Below, piece by piece: positions 5,943 to 14,543 of a DNA stretch of 14,556 nt. A program made the position numbers and the translations under genes. The stretch is taken from NCBI RefSeq assembly GCF_050337105.1, contig NZ_JAKJSQ010000082.1:1-14556 (forward strand), written 5' to 3'. Source of the stretch: Aliivibrio_A kagoshimensis. Lineage in GTDB: Bacteria > Pseudomonadota > Gammaproteobacteria > Enterobacterales > Vibrionaceae. Positions within the stretch are counted from its first letter, which is position 1, and each line of letters opens with the position of its first letter. The notes below the pieces were generated by a model. The model saw only the letters and a list, made by a program, of their open reading frames with translations. It was not told where the DNA came from and searched no databases.

Positions 5943-6611
5943 ATGACGGAATTAACAAAATCAGAGAACTTAACTGAGCAGCTAATAGACGCCATTGTAT
6001 GCGGTGATTATCCTGCAGGCAGTAAAATATCTGAGGCTGAACTTGCCCTCTCGTTCAATATGAGTAGAGGCCCTTTGCGTGAAGCATTAATGAAGATTGA
6101 ATCTTTGGGCCTTATTGAGCGTATTCCTCATGTTGGTGCTCGTGTGGTGTTATTAAGCCACGAAAAGCTTCTCGAAATTTATAGCGTCCGTGAAGCACTC
6201 GAAGGAATGGCCATTAATCTTGCTTGTCAGCATATCACTTCTCAAGAGTTAGATGGGCTATCTCACCTTTTACTCCAGCATGAAACACACATCAATCAAG
6301 TCGATGGTGCCTCTTATTTTCATCAATACGGAGATTTTGATTTCCACTACCGAATCATTAAAGCCAGCAGAAACGGTAAATTGATCAACCTGTTGTGCCA
6401 TGAGCTTTATCATTTATTACGTATGTACCGCTATCAATCTCCACGTTCTCACTCTCGTCCAGAAACCGCGTTAAGTGAGCATAAACATATCTTGTTGGCA
6501 CTGAAAGAACGCGACAGTGAACTGGCGGAAATGTTGATGAGAAGACATATCAAGCATAGCCGGGACTTAATTGAGAAACAGTTAGACACTAACCAGGAGT
6601 TACAAGCATGA
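5943..6611 (+). CDS. GntR-family (FCD) propionate regulator, second copy
   Basis: This is a dimeric transcription regulator of 222 aa and the first gene of the prp operon, so it probably controls its own synthesis. The winged helix spans about residues 8-72, with recognition segment MSRGPLREALMKIESLG (40-56). It differs from the first copy mainly by conservative changes, so both should read the same ATTGT-NN-ACAAT operators. The FCD domain (about 78-213) has the complete metal set D131, H135, H180 and H202. The inducer is probably a pathway intermediate such as 2-methylcitrate or propionyl-CoA, but the sequence does not show which. AGGG at 5933-5936 supports the ATG. The gene overlaps prpB by 4 bp (ATGA), which implies translational coupling. 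It holds the position of the GntR gene that precedes prpB in Vibrio cholerae, as I recall that locus. Confidence 0.92.
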   Translation: MTELTKSENLTEQLIDAIVCGDYPAGSKISEAELALSFNMSRGPLREALMKIESLGLIERIPHVGARVVLLSHEKLLEIYSVREALEGMAINLACQHITSQELDGLSHLLLQHETHINQVDGASYFHQYGDFDFHYRIIKASRNGKLINLLCHELYHLLRMYRYQSPRSHSRPETALSEHKHILLALKERDSELAEMLMRRHIKHSRDLIEKQLDTNQELQA

Positions 6612-7480
6612 ATCAAGGCGAAAAATTCAGACGTGCCGTTACCCACTCGCAACCATTACAAATTGTCGGCACCATTAATGCCTACTGCGCCATGATGGCA
6701 GAACAGGTTGGGCATCAAGCTATCTACCTTTCCGGTGGTGGCGTCGCGAATGCTTCCTATGGTCTGCCTGACCTTGGGATTACCAGTTTAAATGACGTAT
6801 TAGAAGATGTTCGTCGTATTACAGCGGCAACAACTTTACCGTTACTCGTTGATATCGATACTGGATTTGGCGGTGCATTTAATATCGCTAAAACCATCAA
6901 AGAGATGGAGCGTGCTGGTGCCGCTGCAGTCCATATGGAGGACCAAGTCTCTCAAAAAAGATGTGGCCACAGACCGAATAAATCCATTGTATCGACGCAA
7001 GAGATGGTTGACCGCATCAAAGCAGCCGTAGATGCAAGAACAGATGACAGTTTTGTCATCATGGCTCGAACTGATGCCTTAGCCGTAGAAGGAATTGACA
7101 GTGCAATTGAACGTTCTCAAGCCTACATTGAAGCCGGTGCCGATATGTTATTTCCTGAGGCAATCAATACCTTAGAGCAGTATCAACAATTTTCTCAAGC
7201 CGTTAATGTGCCGATATTAGCCAATATTACTGAGTTTGGTCAAACGCCATTGTTCTCCACAAATGAACTTACTGAGTGCAATGTCGACATGGTGCTCTAC
7301 CCTCTTTCAGCATTCAGAGCCATGAATCAAGCTGCACTGAATGTCTACCAAAGTCTACTCTCTGAAGGGCACCAACGAGATGTTGTCGACACCATGCAGA
7401 CTCGTGAACAACTTTATAGCTACTTGAATTACCACCACTACGAGCAAAAACTGGACTCACTCTATAACGATCAAAAATAA
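6608..7480 (+). CDS. prpB: 2-methylisocitrate lyase
   Basis: PrpB is a cytoplasmic enzyme that cleaves 2-methylisocitrate to pyruvate and succinate, the last step of the 2-methylcitrate pathway. It belongs to the isocitrate lyase/PEP mutase superfamily. The signature loop KRCGH is at 117-121 with the catalytic C119. Mg-binding acidic residues D82 and D84 lie in VDIDTGFGG, and YGLPDLGI is at 51-58. The 290 aa is close to the enteric 296. The start overlaps the regulator's stop (ATGA), with AGGAG at 6595-6599 inside the regulator gene. prpC follows after 13 bp. Methylisocitrate lyase is preferred over isocitrate lyase because of the short length and the prp neighbours. Confidence 0.96.
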   Translation: MNQGEKFRRAVTHSQPLQIVGTINAYCAMMAEQVGHQAIYLSGGGVANASYGLPDLGITSLNDVLEDVRRITAATTLPLLVDIDTGFGGAFNIAKTIKEMERAGAAAVHMEDQVSQKRCGHRPNKSIVSTQEMVDRIKAAVDARTDDSFVIMARTDALAVEGIDSAIERSQAYIEAGADMLFPEAINTLEQYQQFSQAVNVPILANITEFGQTPLFSTNELTECNVDMVLYPLSAFRAMNQAALNVYQSLLSEGHQRDVVDTMQTREQLYSYLNYHHYEQKLDSLYNDQK

Positions 7481-7493
7481 TAAGGAGATTACT

Positions 7494-8687
7494 ATGTCAA
7501 CGTTAGCTATCAACAAAGAGCAGCCATCTGCAGCTAGTCATGTGACTAAAAATAGTGGTGCAGGATTACGAGGGCAAAATGCCGGTACTACCTCACTCTG
7601 TACCGTTGGTAAATCGGGCACTGGCCTCACCTATCGTGGTTATGACATCACAGATCTTGCCCAGAATGCTGAATTCGAAGAGGTCGCTTACCTATTATTA
7701 AAAGGGAAACTCCCGACTCAAAGTGAGCTTGATAATTATCGCCAAACATTGCTTTCAAGACGAGGACTTCCGGCAGCACTTCGAACTGTTCTAGAAGCTA
7801 TTCCTGCAGATGCGCATCCTATGGATGTAATGCGAACGGGTAGTTCTATGCTGGGTAACCTTGATCAAGAGCTGCGCTTTTCAGAGCAACAAGATAAGAG
7901 CGATACCTTACTCTCTCTTCTACCCGCCATTATCTGCTACTGGTATCGATTCAGTCACGATGGTGTTCGTATCGACACCAGCAACAGTAAACAACAGAGC
8001 ATAGGGGGCTACTTTTTAGAAATGCTCACTGATACCCCTCCCTCTGATCAGCATATTGATGTTATGCACTGTTCACTTATTCTCTATGCCGAGCATGAAT
8101 TTAATGCTTCTACTTTTACAGCAAGAGTCTGTGCATCAACGCTTTCTGATCTTCACTCCTGTGTCACTGCTGCCATTGGTAGTTTACGAGGGCCACTTCA
8201 TGGAGGCGCAAATGAAGCTGCCATGGAGATGCTATCGCAGTGGCCTACCCCAGAAAAGGGCGAGGCGGGCATTATGAAAATGTTGAATCTAAAAGAGAAA
8301 ATCATGGGGTTTGGCCATGCTATCTACACCCAATCTGATCCGCGTAGTGATGTCATAAAGACCTGGTCACAAGCACTCTCCACCAGCAGTAGCGACCCAG
8401 AACTGTTTGCCGTATCAGAACGTGTAGAGCAGGTAATGAGGCGAGAGAAAAATCTCTTTCCTAATGCCGATTTCTACCACGCTTCGGCTTATCACTTTAT
8501 GGGGATCCCGACCAAGCTCTTTACACCCATTTTTGTGATGAGCCGTGTCACTGGTTGGGCAGCTCACGTTTTTGAGCAACGAGAACATAACCGAATTATT
8601 CGACCAAGTGCCGATTATCAAGGGCCAGAGCATCAAGAGTGGCTACCAATTGCACAACGTACCGACTTTAATACTAACTGTCTATAA
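7494..8687 (+). CDS. prpC: 2-methylcitrate synthase
   Basis: PrpC condenses propionyl-CoA with oxaloacetate to give 2-methylcitrate. It is in the citrate synthase family, in the short cytoplasmic form (397 aa). The catalytic triad is visible as H236 in LRGPLHGGANEAAM, H275 in GFGHAIY and D326 in PNADFYHA. Substrate-binding HEFNAST is at 201-207 and the C-terminal arginine segment IIRPSADYQGP at 368-378. About 20 residues precede the conserved GLRGQNAGTTSLCTVG start of the family, slightly more than usual. AAGGAG at 7482-7487 is 6 nt before the ATG. The stop codon overlaps the ribosome-binding site of prpD. Activity on acetyl-CoA as well is common in this family. Confidence 0.96.
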   Translation: MSTLAINKEQPSAASHVTKNSGAGLRGQNAGTTSLCTVGKSGTGLTYRGYDITDLAQNAEFEEVAYLLLKGKLPTQSELDNYRQTLLSRRGLPAALRTVLEAIPADAHPMDVMRTGSSMLGNLDQELRFSEQQDKSDTLLSLLPAIICYWYRFSHDGVRIDTSNSKQQSIGGYFLEMLTDTPPSDQHIDVMHCSLILYAEHEFNASTFTARVCASTLSDLHSCVTAAIGSLRGPLHGGANEAAMEMLSQWPTPEKGEAGIMKMLNLKEKIMGFGHAIYTQSDPRSDVIKTWSQALSTSSSDPELFAVSERVEQVMRREKNLFPNADFYHASAYHFMGIPTKLFTPIFVMSRVTGWAAHVFEQREHNRIIRPSADYQGPEHQEWLPIAQRTDFNTNCL

Positions 8688-8699
8688 GGATATATGACC

Positions 8700-10175
8700 A
8701 TGAGCACCACGACACAAACCAGCGCTGACAATAACGTAGAGAGTAACCTTCGACCAGCGCCAGATGAACTGCTTCAGACGATTGCCGAATACGTTAGTCA
8801 CCACACGATCGATTCAGACGAAGCATATAACACCGCCAGAAACTGTTTAATTGATACATTAGGTTGTGGGTTACTCGCTTTACGTTTTCCTGAGTGTACT
8901 AAGCACTTAGGTCCTATTGTGCCTGGAACGACGGTACAACATGGTGCTCGAGTACCCGGAACTTCACATGTACTCGACCCAGTGACTGCTGCCTTTAATA
9001 TTGGCTGTGTTATCAGATGGTTAGACTTTAATGATACTTGGCTTGCCGCTGAGTGGGGTCACCCATCTGATAATCTAGGTGGCATTCTTGCTACCGCAGA
9101 CTATTTAAGCCAAGTCGCTGTGGCTAACGGAAAAGCACCTCTGACTATCAATGATGTACTCACTGCTATGATTAAAGCGCATGAAATTCAGGGCATTATT
9201 GCACTTGAAAATAGCTTTAACCGTGTCGGACTTGATCATGTTCTTTTAGTACGTGTCGCTTCAACAGCTGTCATCACCCATATGCTTGGTGGCAGTGTTG
9301 ATCAAATTGTTGATGCCCTATCGCAAGCGTGGGTGGATGGGTCGTCACTACGAACTTATCGTCATGCTCCCAATGCAGGTTCAAGAAAATCTTGGGCGGC
9401 AGGAGATGCCACATCAAGAGCAGTACGTTTAGCGATGATCACAATGAAAGGTGAGATGGGACTGCCGTCGGTACTTACGGCACCTCAGTGGGGATTTTAC
9501 GACGTTCAGTTCAAAGGGAAGCCATTTAGTTTCACCCGAGGATTTGATAGTTATGTCATGGAGAATGTGCTGTTCAAAATTTCCTTCCCTGCAGAGTTTC
9601 ACGCGCAAACAGCCGTCGAATGTGCTGTTATCTTACACGAAGAGGTTAAAGAGCGCCTGAATGAGATAGAGCGTATCGAAATAGTCACCCATGAATCGGC
9701 TATTCGTATTATCTCCAAAAAAGGGAAGCTCGCCAACCCGGCTGATCGCGATCACTGCTTGCAATACATGACCGCTGTTCCTCTCATTTTTGGGGATTTA
9801 ATCGCTGAACATTATGAAGATGAGTTTCACAATAGTCATCAAACTATTGACCAACTTCGTGAAATGATGGTGATCAAGGAGGACAAACGTTACACCGACG
9901 ATTATTTAGATTCAGACAAGCGATCTATTGCCAACGCGATGCAAATTTTCTTTAAAGATGGAAGCTCAACATCAAAAGTGGAAATAGAGTACCCCATTGG
10001 ACACCGTCGTCGCCGAGCTGAAGGGATACCGGTACTAGAGAAAAAGTTTGCTCGTAACTTACAGACCCGATTCCCACCAGTCCAATGCCAAAAGATTGTT
10101 GAACTCTGCGCAAACCAAAAGCAACTTGAAGCAACGGCTGTCAACGAATTTATGGCGATGTTCAGTATAAATTAA
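8700..10175 (+). CDS. prpD: 2-methylcitrate dehydratase
   Basis: PrpD dehydrates 2-methylcitrate to 2-methyl-cis-aconitate without an iron-sulfur cluster. It belongs to the MmgE/PrpD family and is 491 aa from the chosen start, near the enteric 483. Long stretches match enteric PrpD almost residue for residue: IRWLDFNDTWLAAEWGHPSD (about 105-124), GLDHVLLVRVAST (about 178-190), RKSWAAGDATSRAVRLA (about 226-242) and ENVLFKISFPAEFHAQTAVE (about 285-304). The start was put at 8700, because AAGGA (8686-8690) is 9 nt from that ATG but only 3 nt from an in-frame ATG at 8694. A housekeeping aconitase must complete the hydration step. The prp loci I recall from Vibrio carry acnD and prpF here instead, which makes this gene content notable. 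Confidence 0.95.
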   Translation: MSTTTQTSADNNVESNLRPAPDELLQTIAEYVSHHTIDSDEAYNTARNCLIDTLGCGLLALRFPECTKHLGPIVPGTTVQHGARVPGTSHVLDPVTAAFNIGCVIRWLDFNDTWLAAEWGHPSDNLGGILATADYLSQVAVANGKAPLTINDVLTAMIKAHEIQGIIALENSFNRVGLDHVLLVRVASTAVITHMLGGSVDQIVDALSQAWVDGSSLRTYRHAPNAGSRKSWAAGDATSRAVRLAMITMKGEMGLPSVLTAPQWGFYDVQFKGKPFSFTRGFDSYVMENVLFKISFPAEFHAQTAVECAVILHEEVKERLNEIERIEIVTHESAIRIISKKGKLANPADRDHCLQYMTAVPLIFGDLIAEHYEDEFHNSHQTIDQLREMMVIKEDKRYTDDYLDSDKRSIANAMQIFFKDGSSTSKVEIEYPIGHRRRRAEGIPVLEKKFARNLQTRFPPVQCQKIVELCANQKQLEATAVNEFMAMFSIN

Positions 10176-10205
10176 CGCCAATTCTCAACGAAAAAGGAAC
10201 CACCG

Positions 10206-12089
10206 ATGAGTACCTACCAAAAAGAGTATCAGTTGGCAAAAAATGAACCCGAAGCGTTTTGGCGTCAGCAAGCCACGGCCATTGAGTGGTTTCAATTTCC
10301 AAAAACGATTTTAAGTAAAGATGAGAATGGCATTGACCGCTGGTTTGCGGATGGTGTCATGAATACCGCTTATTTAGCGCTTGATTACCACGTGGAAAAT
10401 GGAAGAGGCGATCAAATTGCCCTTATCTATGACTCCCCTGTTACTGGTAAGAAATCACAATATAGCTATCAAGCATTACGCGACCAAGTGGCCAAGACGG
10501 CAGGCATGTTAGCAGATCAAGGCGTGACAAAGGGTGACCGTGTTGTCATCTACATGCCAATGATTGCAGAGTCAGCCATCGCCATGTTGGCATGTGCTCG
10601 ACTTGGGGCCATTCACTCTGTGGTTTTTGGCGGTTTTGCCCCTCATGAGCTAGCCATTCGTATTGAAGATGCTGAACCTAAAGTGATCATGACTGCTTCG
10701 TGTGGTATTGAAGTGCAAAAGGTCATTCCGTATATGCCTTTAGTGAACAGAGCGATCTTAGACAGCCGTTGGAAGCCAGAAAAAGTCGTGGTTTTTCAGC
10801 GAGAAGAGTCACTAGCAGACCTTCATGAAACACGAGATATCGATTGGGGCCCGACGGTTGCTCTATCCTCTCCTCATGACTGTGTTCCTTTACTTGCTAC
10901 CGATCCGCTCTACCTGCTCTATACCTCTGGTACGACTGGAAAGCCCAAAGGCGTAGTTCGTGATAACGGTGGTCATGCGGTTGCAATGAAGTACAGCATG
11001 AATACGATTTATGATACTCACCCTGGTGATGTTTATTGGGCAGCTTCAGATGTTGGCTGGGTTGTGGGTCACTCCTATATTGTTTACGCACCTCTTATTC
11101 ATGGCTGTACCACCATTCTATTTGAAGGGAAACCGGTAAAAACACCCGACCCAGCCGCTTTTTGGCGTGTTTGTCAGGAGTACAGCGTTAACGTTCTTTT
11201 TTCTGCACCTACTGCCTTCCGAGCCATCAAAAAAGAGGACCCAGAAGGTAAGTTGCTTCACTCCTTTCCTATGCCTGCATTGAGAACCATCTTTATGGCT
11301 GGAGAGAGACTCGATCCAGCCACTCTCGATTGGGTTGAATCCAAAACAGGCCGCCCTGTCATTGATCACTGGTGGCAGACAGAAACAGGTTGGGCAATTG
11401 CCGGTAACCCTATTGGATTGGAGAGTTTTGCCATTAAAGCGGGATCCGCCACCAAAGCAACACCGGGATTTATCGTCGATATTGTCAATGAAGTCGGCGA
11501 TCCTGTTCAAAATAATACACAAGGCTACATTGTCATCAAAACCCCATTGCCACCAGGTTGTCTCCCCTCTATTTGGCGTAATCATGATAGGTTTGAACAA
11601 GGCTACTTATCTCAATTCCCTGGTTATTATGTGTCAGGAGATGGCGGTTTTATTGACGAAGAGGGCTACCTGTTTGTCATGGGTAGAATCGATGATGTGA
11701 TTAACGTGGCAGGACATCGCTTATCCACCGGTGAGATGGAAGCTATTTTAGGTTCTCACAATGATGTTGCTGAGTGCGCCGTTATCGGTGCTCACGATGA
11801 ACTCAAGGGGCAAATCCCTTTAGGCCTAGTTGTCTTGAAAGATGGACACTATTCCGTCAACGGTGATATAGAGAAAGCATTACTGCAGTTGGTTCGAAGT
11901 GAGATCGGCGCCATCGCCAGCTTCAAATCCGTGGTGATTGTGGACCGATTACCCAAAACGCGTTCTGGCAAGATTCTACGACGAACCATCCGACAAGTGG
12001 CTGATGGAGAAGAGTACATCATACCTTCAACGATTGATGACCCTAGTAGTGTGACTGATATTGCTGCTGCACTGAAACAACTTATATAG
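10206..12089 (+). CDS. prpE: Propionyl-CoA synthetase
   Basis: PrpE activates propionate with ATP and CoA to propionyl-CoA, AMP and pyrophosphate, supplying PrpC. It is an ANL-superfamily adenylating enzyme of 627 aa, as usual for PrpE. Motifs in order are the P-loop YTSGTTGKPKG (239-249), HWWQTETGW (388-396), YYVSGDGGF with the hinge GRIDDVINVAGHRLSTGE (474-510), and the C-terminal PKTRSGKILRRTIR, whose lysine K589 is the catalytic residue that protein acetylation inactivates in relatives. AAGGA at 10194-10198, 7 nt before the ATG, sets the start. It is the last gene of the operon, 30 bp after prpD, followed by a palindromic terminator. Acetyl-CoA synthetase is the alternative, but context and length favour propionate. 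Confidence 0.96.
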   Translation: MSTYQKEYQLAKNEPEAFWRQQATAIEWFQFPKTILSKDENGIDRWFADGVMNTAYLALDYHVENGRGDQIALIYDSPVTGKKSQYSYQALRDQVAKTAGMLADQGVTKGDRVVIYMPMIAESAIAMLACARLGAIHSVVFGGFAPHELAIRIEDAEPKVIMTASCGIEVQKVIPYMPLVNRAILDSRWKPEKVVVFQREESLADLHETRDIDWGPTVALSSPHDCVPLLATDPLYLLYTSGTTGKPKGVVRDNGGHAVAMKYSMNTIYDTHPGDVYWAASDVGWVVGHSYIVYAPLIHGCTTILFEGKPVKTPDPAAFWRVCQEYSVNVLFSAPTAFRAIKKEDPEGKLLHSFPMPALRTIFMAGERLDPATLDWVESKTGRPVIDHWWQTETGWAIAGNPIGLESFAIKAGSATKATPGFIVDIVNEVGDPVQNNTQGYIVIKTPLPPGCLPSIWRNHDRFEQGYLSQFPGYYVSGDGGFIDEEGYLFVMGRIDDVINVAGHRLSTGEMEAILGSHNDVAECAVIGAHDELKGQIPLGLVVLKDGHYSVNGDIEKALLQLVRSEIGAIASFKSVVIVDRLPKTRSGKILRRTIRQVADGEEYIIPSTIDDPSSVTDIAAALKQLI

Positions 12090-12110
12090 CAAAAGTATCT
12101 ACAAATAAAA

Positions 12111-12134
12111 ACAGCCTACTCATGAGTAGGCTGT
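12111..12134. terminator. Bidirectional terminator between prpE and the convergent regulator gene
   Basis: The 24-bp palindrome consists of ACAGCCTACTCA joined to its complement TGAGTAGGCTGT. It sits between the ends of two convergent units. Upstream AAATAAAAA provides a good U-tract for minus-strand transcripts. On the plus strand the tail (GTTAACTATTTTT) is weaker, so it works best for the two-component operon but should serve both. Confidence 0.85.
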
Positions 12135-12156
12135 GTTAACTATTTTTACAGAGTCC

Positions 12157-12852
12157 TTATCGCGCAATCTTTTTGTACGTTCGCTCAGGGCGACCAACCG
12201 TTCCGTAGTTCAGATCCGCCTCTAGCTCACCCGAAGAGATAAGGTGCTCAAGATATCGCCTTGCCGTTGTTCGGCTTGCACCAATTAACACACCCGCTTT
12301 ATCTGCGGTGACTTCATCATGCTCTTCAAATAAAACACGAACTTTATCTAAGGTTACGCCATCGATGCCTTTTGGTAGACGTACTTGAGAAGCGTTACTC
12401 TCAACACCTGTTGAGATCATCGAGTCAACAACACTTTGATCTAAACCATCTAAAACACCAAATTTATTTTTTTGCTTCAAATACTTACTTAGAGACTCTT
12501 CCAGTCTTGCAAAAACCACCGGCTTTAGAAGGTAATCAACGACCCCTCCTCGCATTGCTTCTTGTAATGTGTCTACATCACGATCAGCGGTAATGAGAAT
12601 AACGTCACAAGCGTGCTTCTGCTGGCGTAAATCTCTTAATATATCGAGACCGTTTCCATCAGGCAAATAAACATCAAGTAGAACCAAATCTGGATTCAGG
12701 ACTTCAAGTAACGTTTCAGCTTCTGTTTTCGTTGTTGCAATACCAATGACATCTAGACCATCGATTTTGGTTAAATTGCGTCGGTGAATTTCAGCTATGC
12801 CAGCGTCATCCTCAATAATCAACACACTAATATTTTTACTATTTGTCATCAT
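12157..12852 (-). CDS. CitB/DcuR-type response regulator
   Basis: This is a cytoplasmic transcription factor of 231 aa, the partner of the kinase encoded just upstream. The receiver domain (about residues 8-128) has the acidic pocket E14, D15, D16, phosphoacceptor D60 in LVLLDVYLPDG, T88 and K110-P111. A linker leads to a C-terminal helix-turn-helix (about 168-228), in which GVLIGASRTTARRYLEHL is the likely recognition part, as in CitB/DcuR/MalR proteins. Its ATG directly follows the kinase stop (TGA-ATG-ATG), with AAAGGA just upstream. A second ATG three bases in could also be used. Regulators of this class usually activate carboxylate transport or fermentation genes. tctCBA is the obvious target here, but that is inference. 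Confidence 0.92.
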   Translation of the reverse strand: MMTNSKNISVLIIEDDAGIAEIHRRNLTKIDGLDVIGIATTKTEAETLLEVLNPDLVLLDVYLPDGNGLDILRDLRQQKHACDVILITADRDVDTLQEAMRGGVVDYLLKPVVFARLEESLSKYLKQKNKFGVLDGLDQSVVDSMISTGVESNASQVRLPKGIDGVTLDKVRVLFEEHDEVTADKAGVLIGASRTTARRYLEHLISSGELEADLNYGTVGRPERTYKKIAR

Positions 12853-14481
12853 TCAATCCTTTGGAAACTTCTTAGGTATAAAAACAGTCATCCGGGTGCC
12901 TTCATTATTTTCGCTTTCCATCACCAACTGCCCTTTGTACTGATTTATAATTTGTTGTACTAAATAGAGACCCACGCCTCGATTCTTTTGTAATTTAGTG
13001 GAAACTCCTCTTTCCATTAACTTTTTCTGGTCAACATCACAGGGTAAACCACAGCCGTTGTCTTCCACTTCAATAATAATTTCTTGGCCATAATCAGAAA
13101 TACTCACTGACACGACTTTCTGAGCAGTAGACGCATTCGTATTTGATATACAGGCATCAAATGCATTATCAATAAAGTTACCAATCAGCGTCACGACATC
13201 TTCGGCTCGTATATGCTCAGGAAGTCGAGCTAAATGGCACCCTTCATCGATATCAAAAATCAACCCGAGTTCTCTGGCTCGCTCACTTTTCCCTAACAAT
13301 ATTCCAGCGACAACAGGCTCATCGATCGTGTCCCTCAAAAAACGAATAAGCTGCTGATAATGTTGTGTTTCTTGACCTATTAAACTCAACACTTCTTTGG
13401 TTTTTCCAAGTTGGATCATCCCACTGATCGTATTAAGTTTGTTTCTATGTTCATGAGTCTGGGATCGTAGCAGATCAGCATACTCTCTAATTTGTGATAA
13501 CTGCTTAGTGAGTTCGGTCAACTCATCTTTTAATCGAAAACTCGATACCGCACCAACGACTCTATCATCAACCCGAATCAATTTTCGGTTTGCAACAATC
13601 GCATGACCATTTAAAATCACATCTACATCATGTTGCGTATGGTGTGTTAATAAAATATCACTTAAATCACTCTCTGGTAATACATCTTTCAATTTTTTAT
13701 GAAGCACCTCATGGGAGTTTAGCTCTAAAATCTCACATGCGCTGCGATTCACTGAACGAACATATCCTTCAGCATCGATACTTATCACCCCTTCTTTGAT
13801 GGTACTGAGCGTCACTTCAAGTTCAACATACAGCCGCCCAAACTCTTCAGGCTCAAAACCTAATATTGAGCTTTGAAATCTTTTCGCGATAAAGTTGGAG
13901 AAAAATGCGTTAGCCAACACCACTAAAAGTGCCATGCCAATTAAGAAGTTTAAAAAGTGCTCCACTTTATCGTCAATACTTGTGAGAAGGTAACCAACCG
14001 AAACCACCCCAATAACATCGCCATTACCATCAAAAACGGGCGTTTTACCACGAACAGAGTTGCCTAATGAACCTTTGGCAAAAGAGACATATGATTCGCC
14101 TAACAATAAGGCTCTATTATTGTCACCGCCTTTCATCGCTTTACCAATTCGGTTCGCAACAGGGTGGGTATAACGAATACCGTTTTCGTCACCAATAACT
14201 ATAAACGTGGCGTTTATGGAGGATCGCATTGCTTCAACTTTATCGGTGATCAGTTGGGGACTTTGAGTTTTTAGCGCCACAATAACCGCTGGAGATTGCG
14301 CCAAGAATTTTGCAATACCTAATGCCTTCTCACCGGTATCTTGTGCTTCCCAATGTTTTAGGTAACCAAAACCAGTTAGAGAGAGAACCAATAAATTAAC
14401 TAACCCTGAGATAGTCATAACAAACAGTAATCGTCGCCGAAAGCTAAGATTACTCCAATTCATTGTTCTTCTTTTTGTCAT
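12853..14481 (-). CDS. CitA/DcuS-type membrane sensor histidine kinase
   Basis: This is an inner-membrane sensor kinase of 542 aa. Helix 1 is at about 18-41, the periplasmic PDC/Cache sensor at about 42-175, helix 2 at about 176-198, a cytoplasmic PAS domain at about 220-320, the phosphoacceptor region QTHEHRNKLNTISG (H343 likely phosphorylated) and the ATPase domain at about 425-537, with N-box NFIDNAFDA (435-443), DNGCG (474-478) and RGVGLYL. In the sensor, R103, H106, M116, G137, S138, L139, R144, K146 and S161 reproduce the spacing of citrate-contacting residues that I recall for Klebsiella CitA (R66, H69, M79, G100, S101, L102, R107, K109, S124). R-G-K rather than the DcuS pattern favours a tricarboxylate ligand. 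The first ATG has no clear ribosome-binding site. The ATG at codon 7 follows AGAAGA and may be the true start. Confidence 0.93.
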   Translation of the reverse strand: MTKRRTMNWSNLSFRRRLLFVMTISGLVNLLVLSLTGFGYLKHWEAQDTGEKALGIAKFLAQSPAVIVALKTQSPQLITDKVEAMRSSINATFIVIGDENGIRYTHPVANRIGKAMKGGDNNRALLLGESYVSFAKGSLGNSVRGKTPVFDGNGDVIGVVSVGYLLTSIDDKVEHFLNFLIGMALLVVLANAFFSNFIAKRFQSSILGFEPEEFGRLYVELEVTLSTIKEGVISIDAEGYVRSVNRSACEILELNSHEVLHKKLKDVLPESDLSDILLTHHTQHDVDVILNGHAIVANRKLIRVDDRVVGAVSSFRLKDELTELTKQLSQIREYADLLRSQTHEHRNKLNTISGMIQLGKTKEVLSLIGQETQHYQQLIRFLRDTIDEPVVAGILLGKSERARELGLIFDIDEGCHLARLPEHIRAEDVVTLIGNFIDNAFDACISNTNASTAQKVVSVSISDYGQEIIIEVEDNGCGLPCDVDQKKLMERGVSTKLQKNRGVGLYLVQQIINQYKGQLVMESENNEGTRMTVFIPKKFPKD

Positions 14482-14537
14482 TAACGTATCACTGAAGTTA
14501 TAGAGTTCATCGAAAAATATTTAATGCATAATATAAC

Positions 14538-14543
14538 ATTATA
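14538..14543 (-). promoter_or_regulatory. Possible -10 element for the two-component operon
   Basis: TATAAT reads on the minus strand 57 bp upstream of the kinase start, in a very AT-rich stretch (14482-14556). Any -35 would lie at or beyond the window edge, so the promoter cannot be confirmed. Confidence 0.3.

Noticed and set aside
11118..11600. 160-codon open frame antisense to prpE
   Set aside because: It lies wholly inside the strongly conserved prpE, has no ribosome-binding site or recognisable domain, and looks like a frame shadow.
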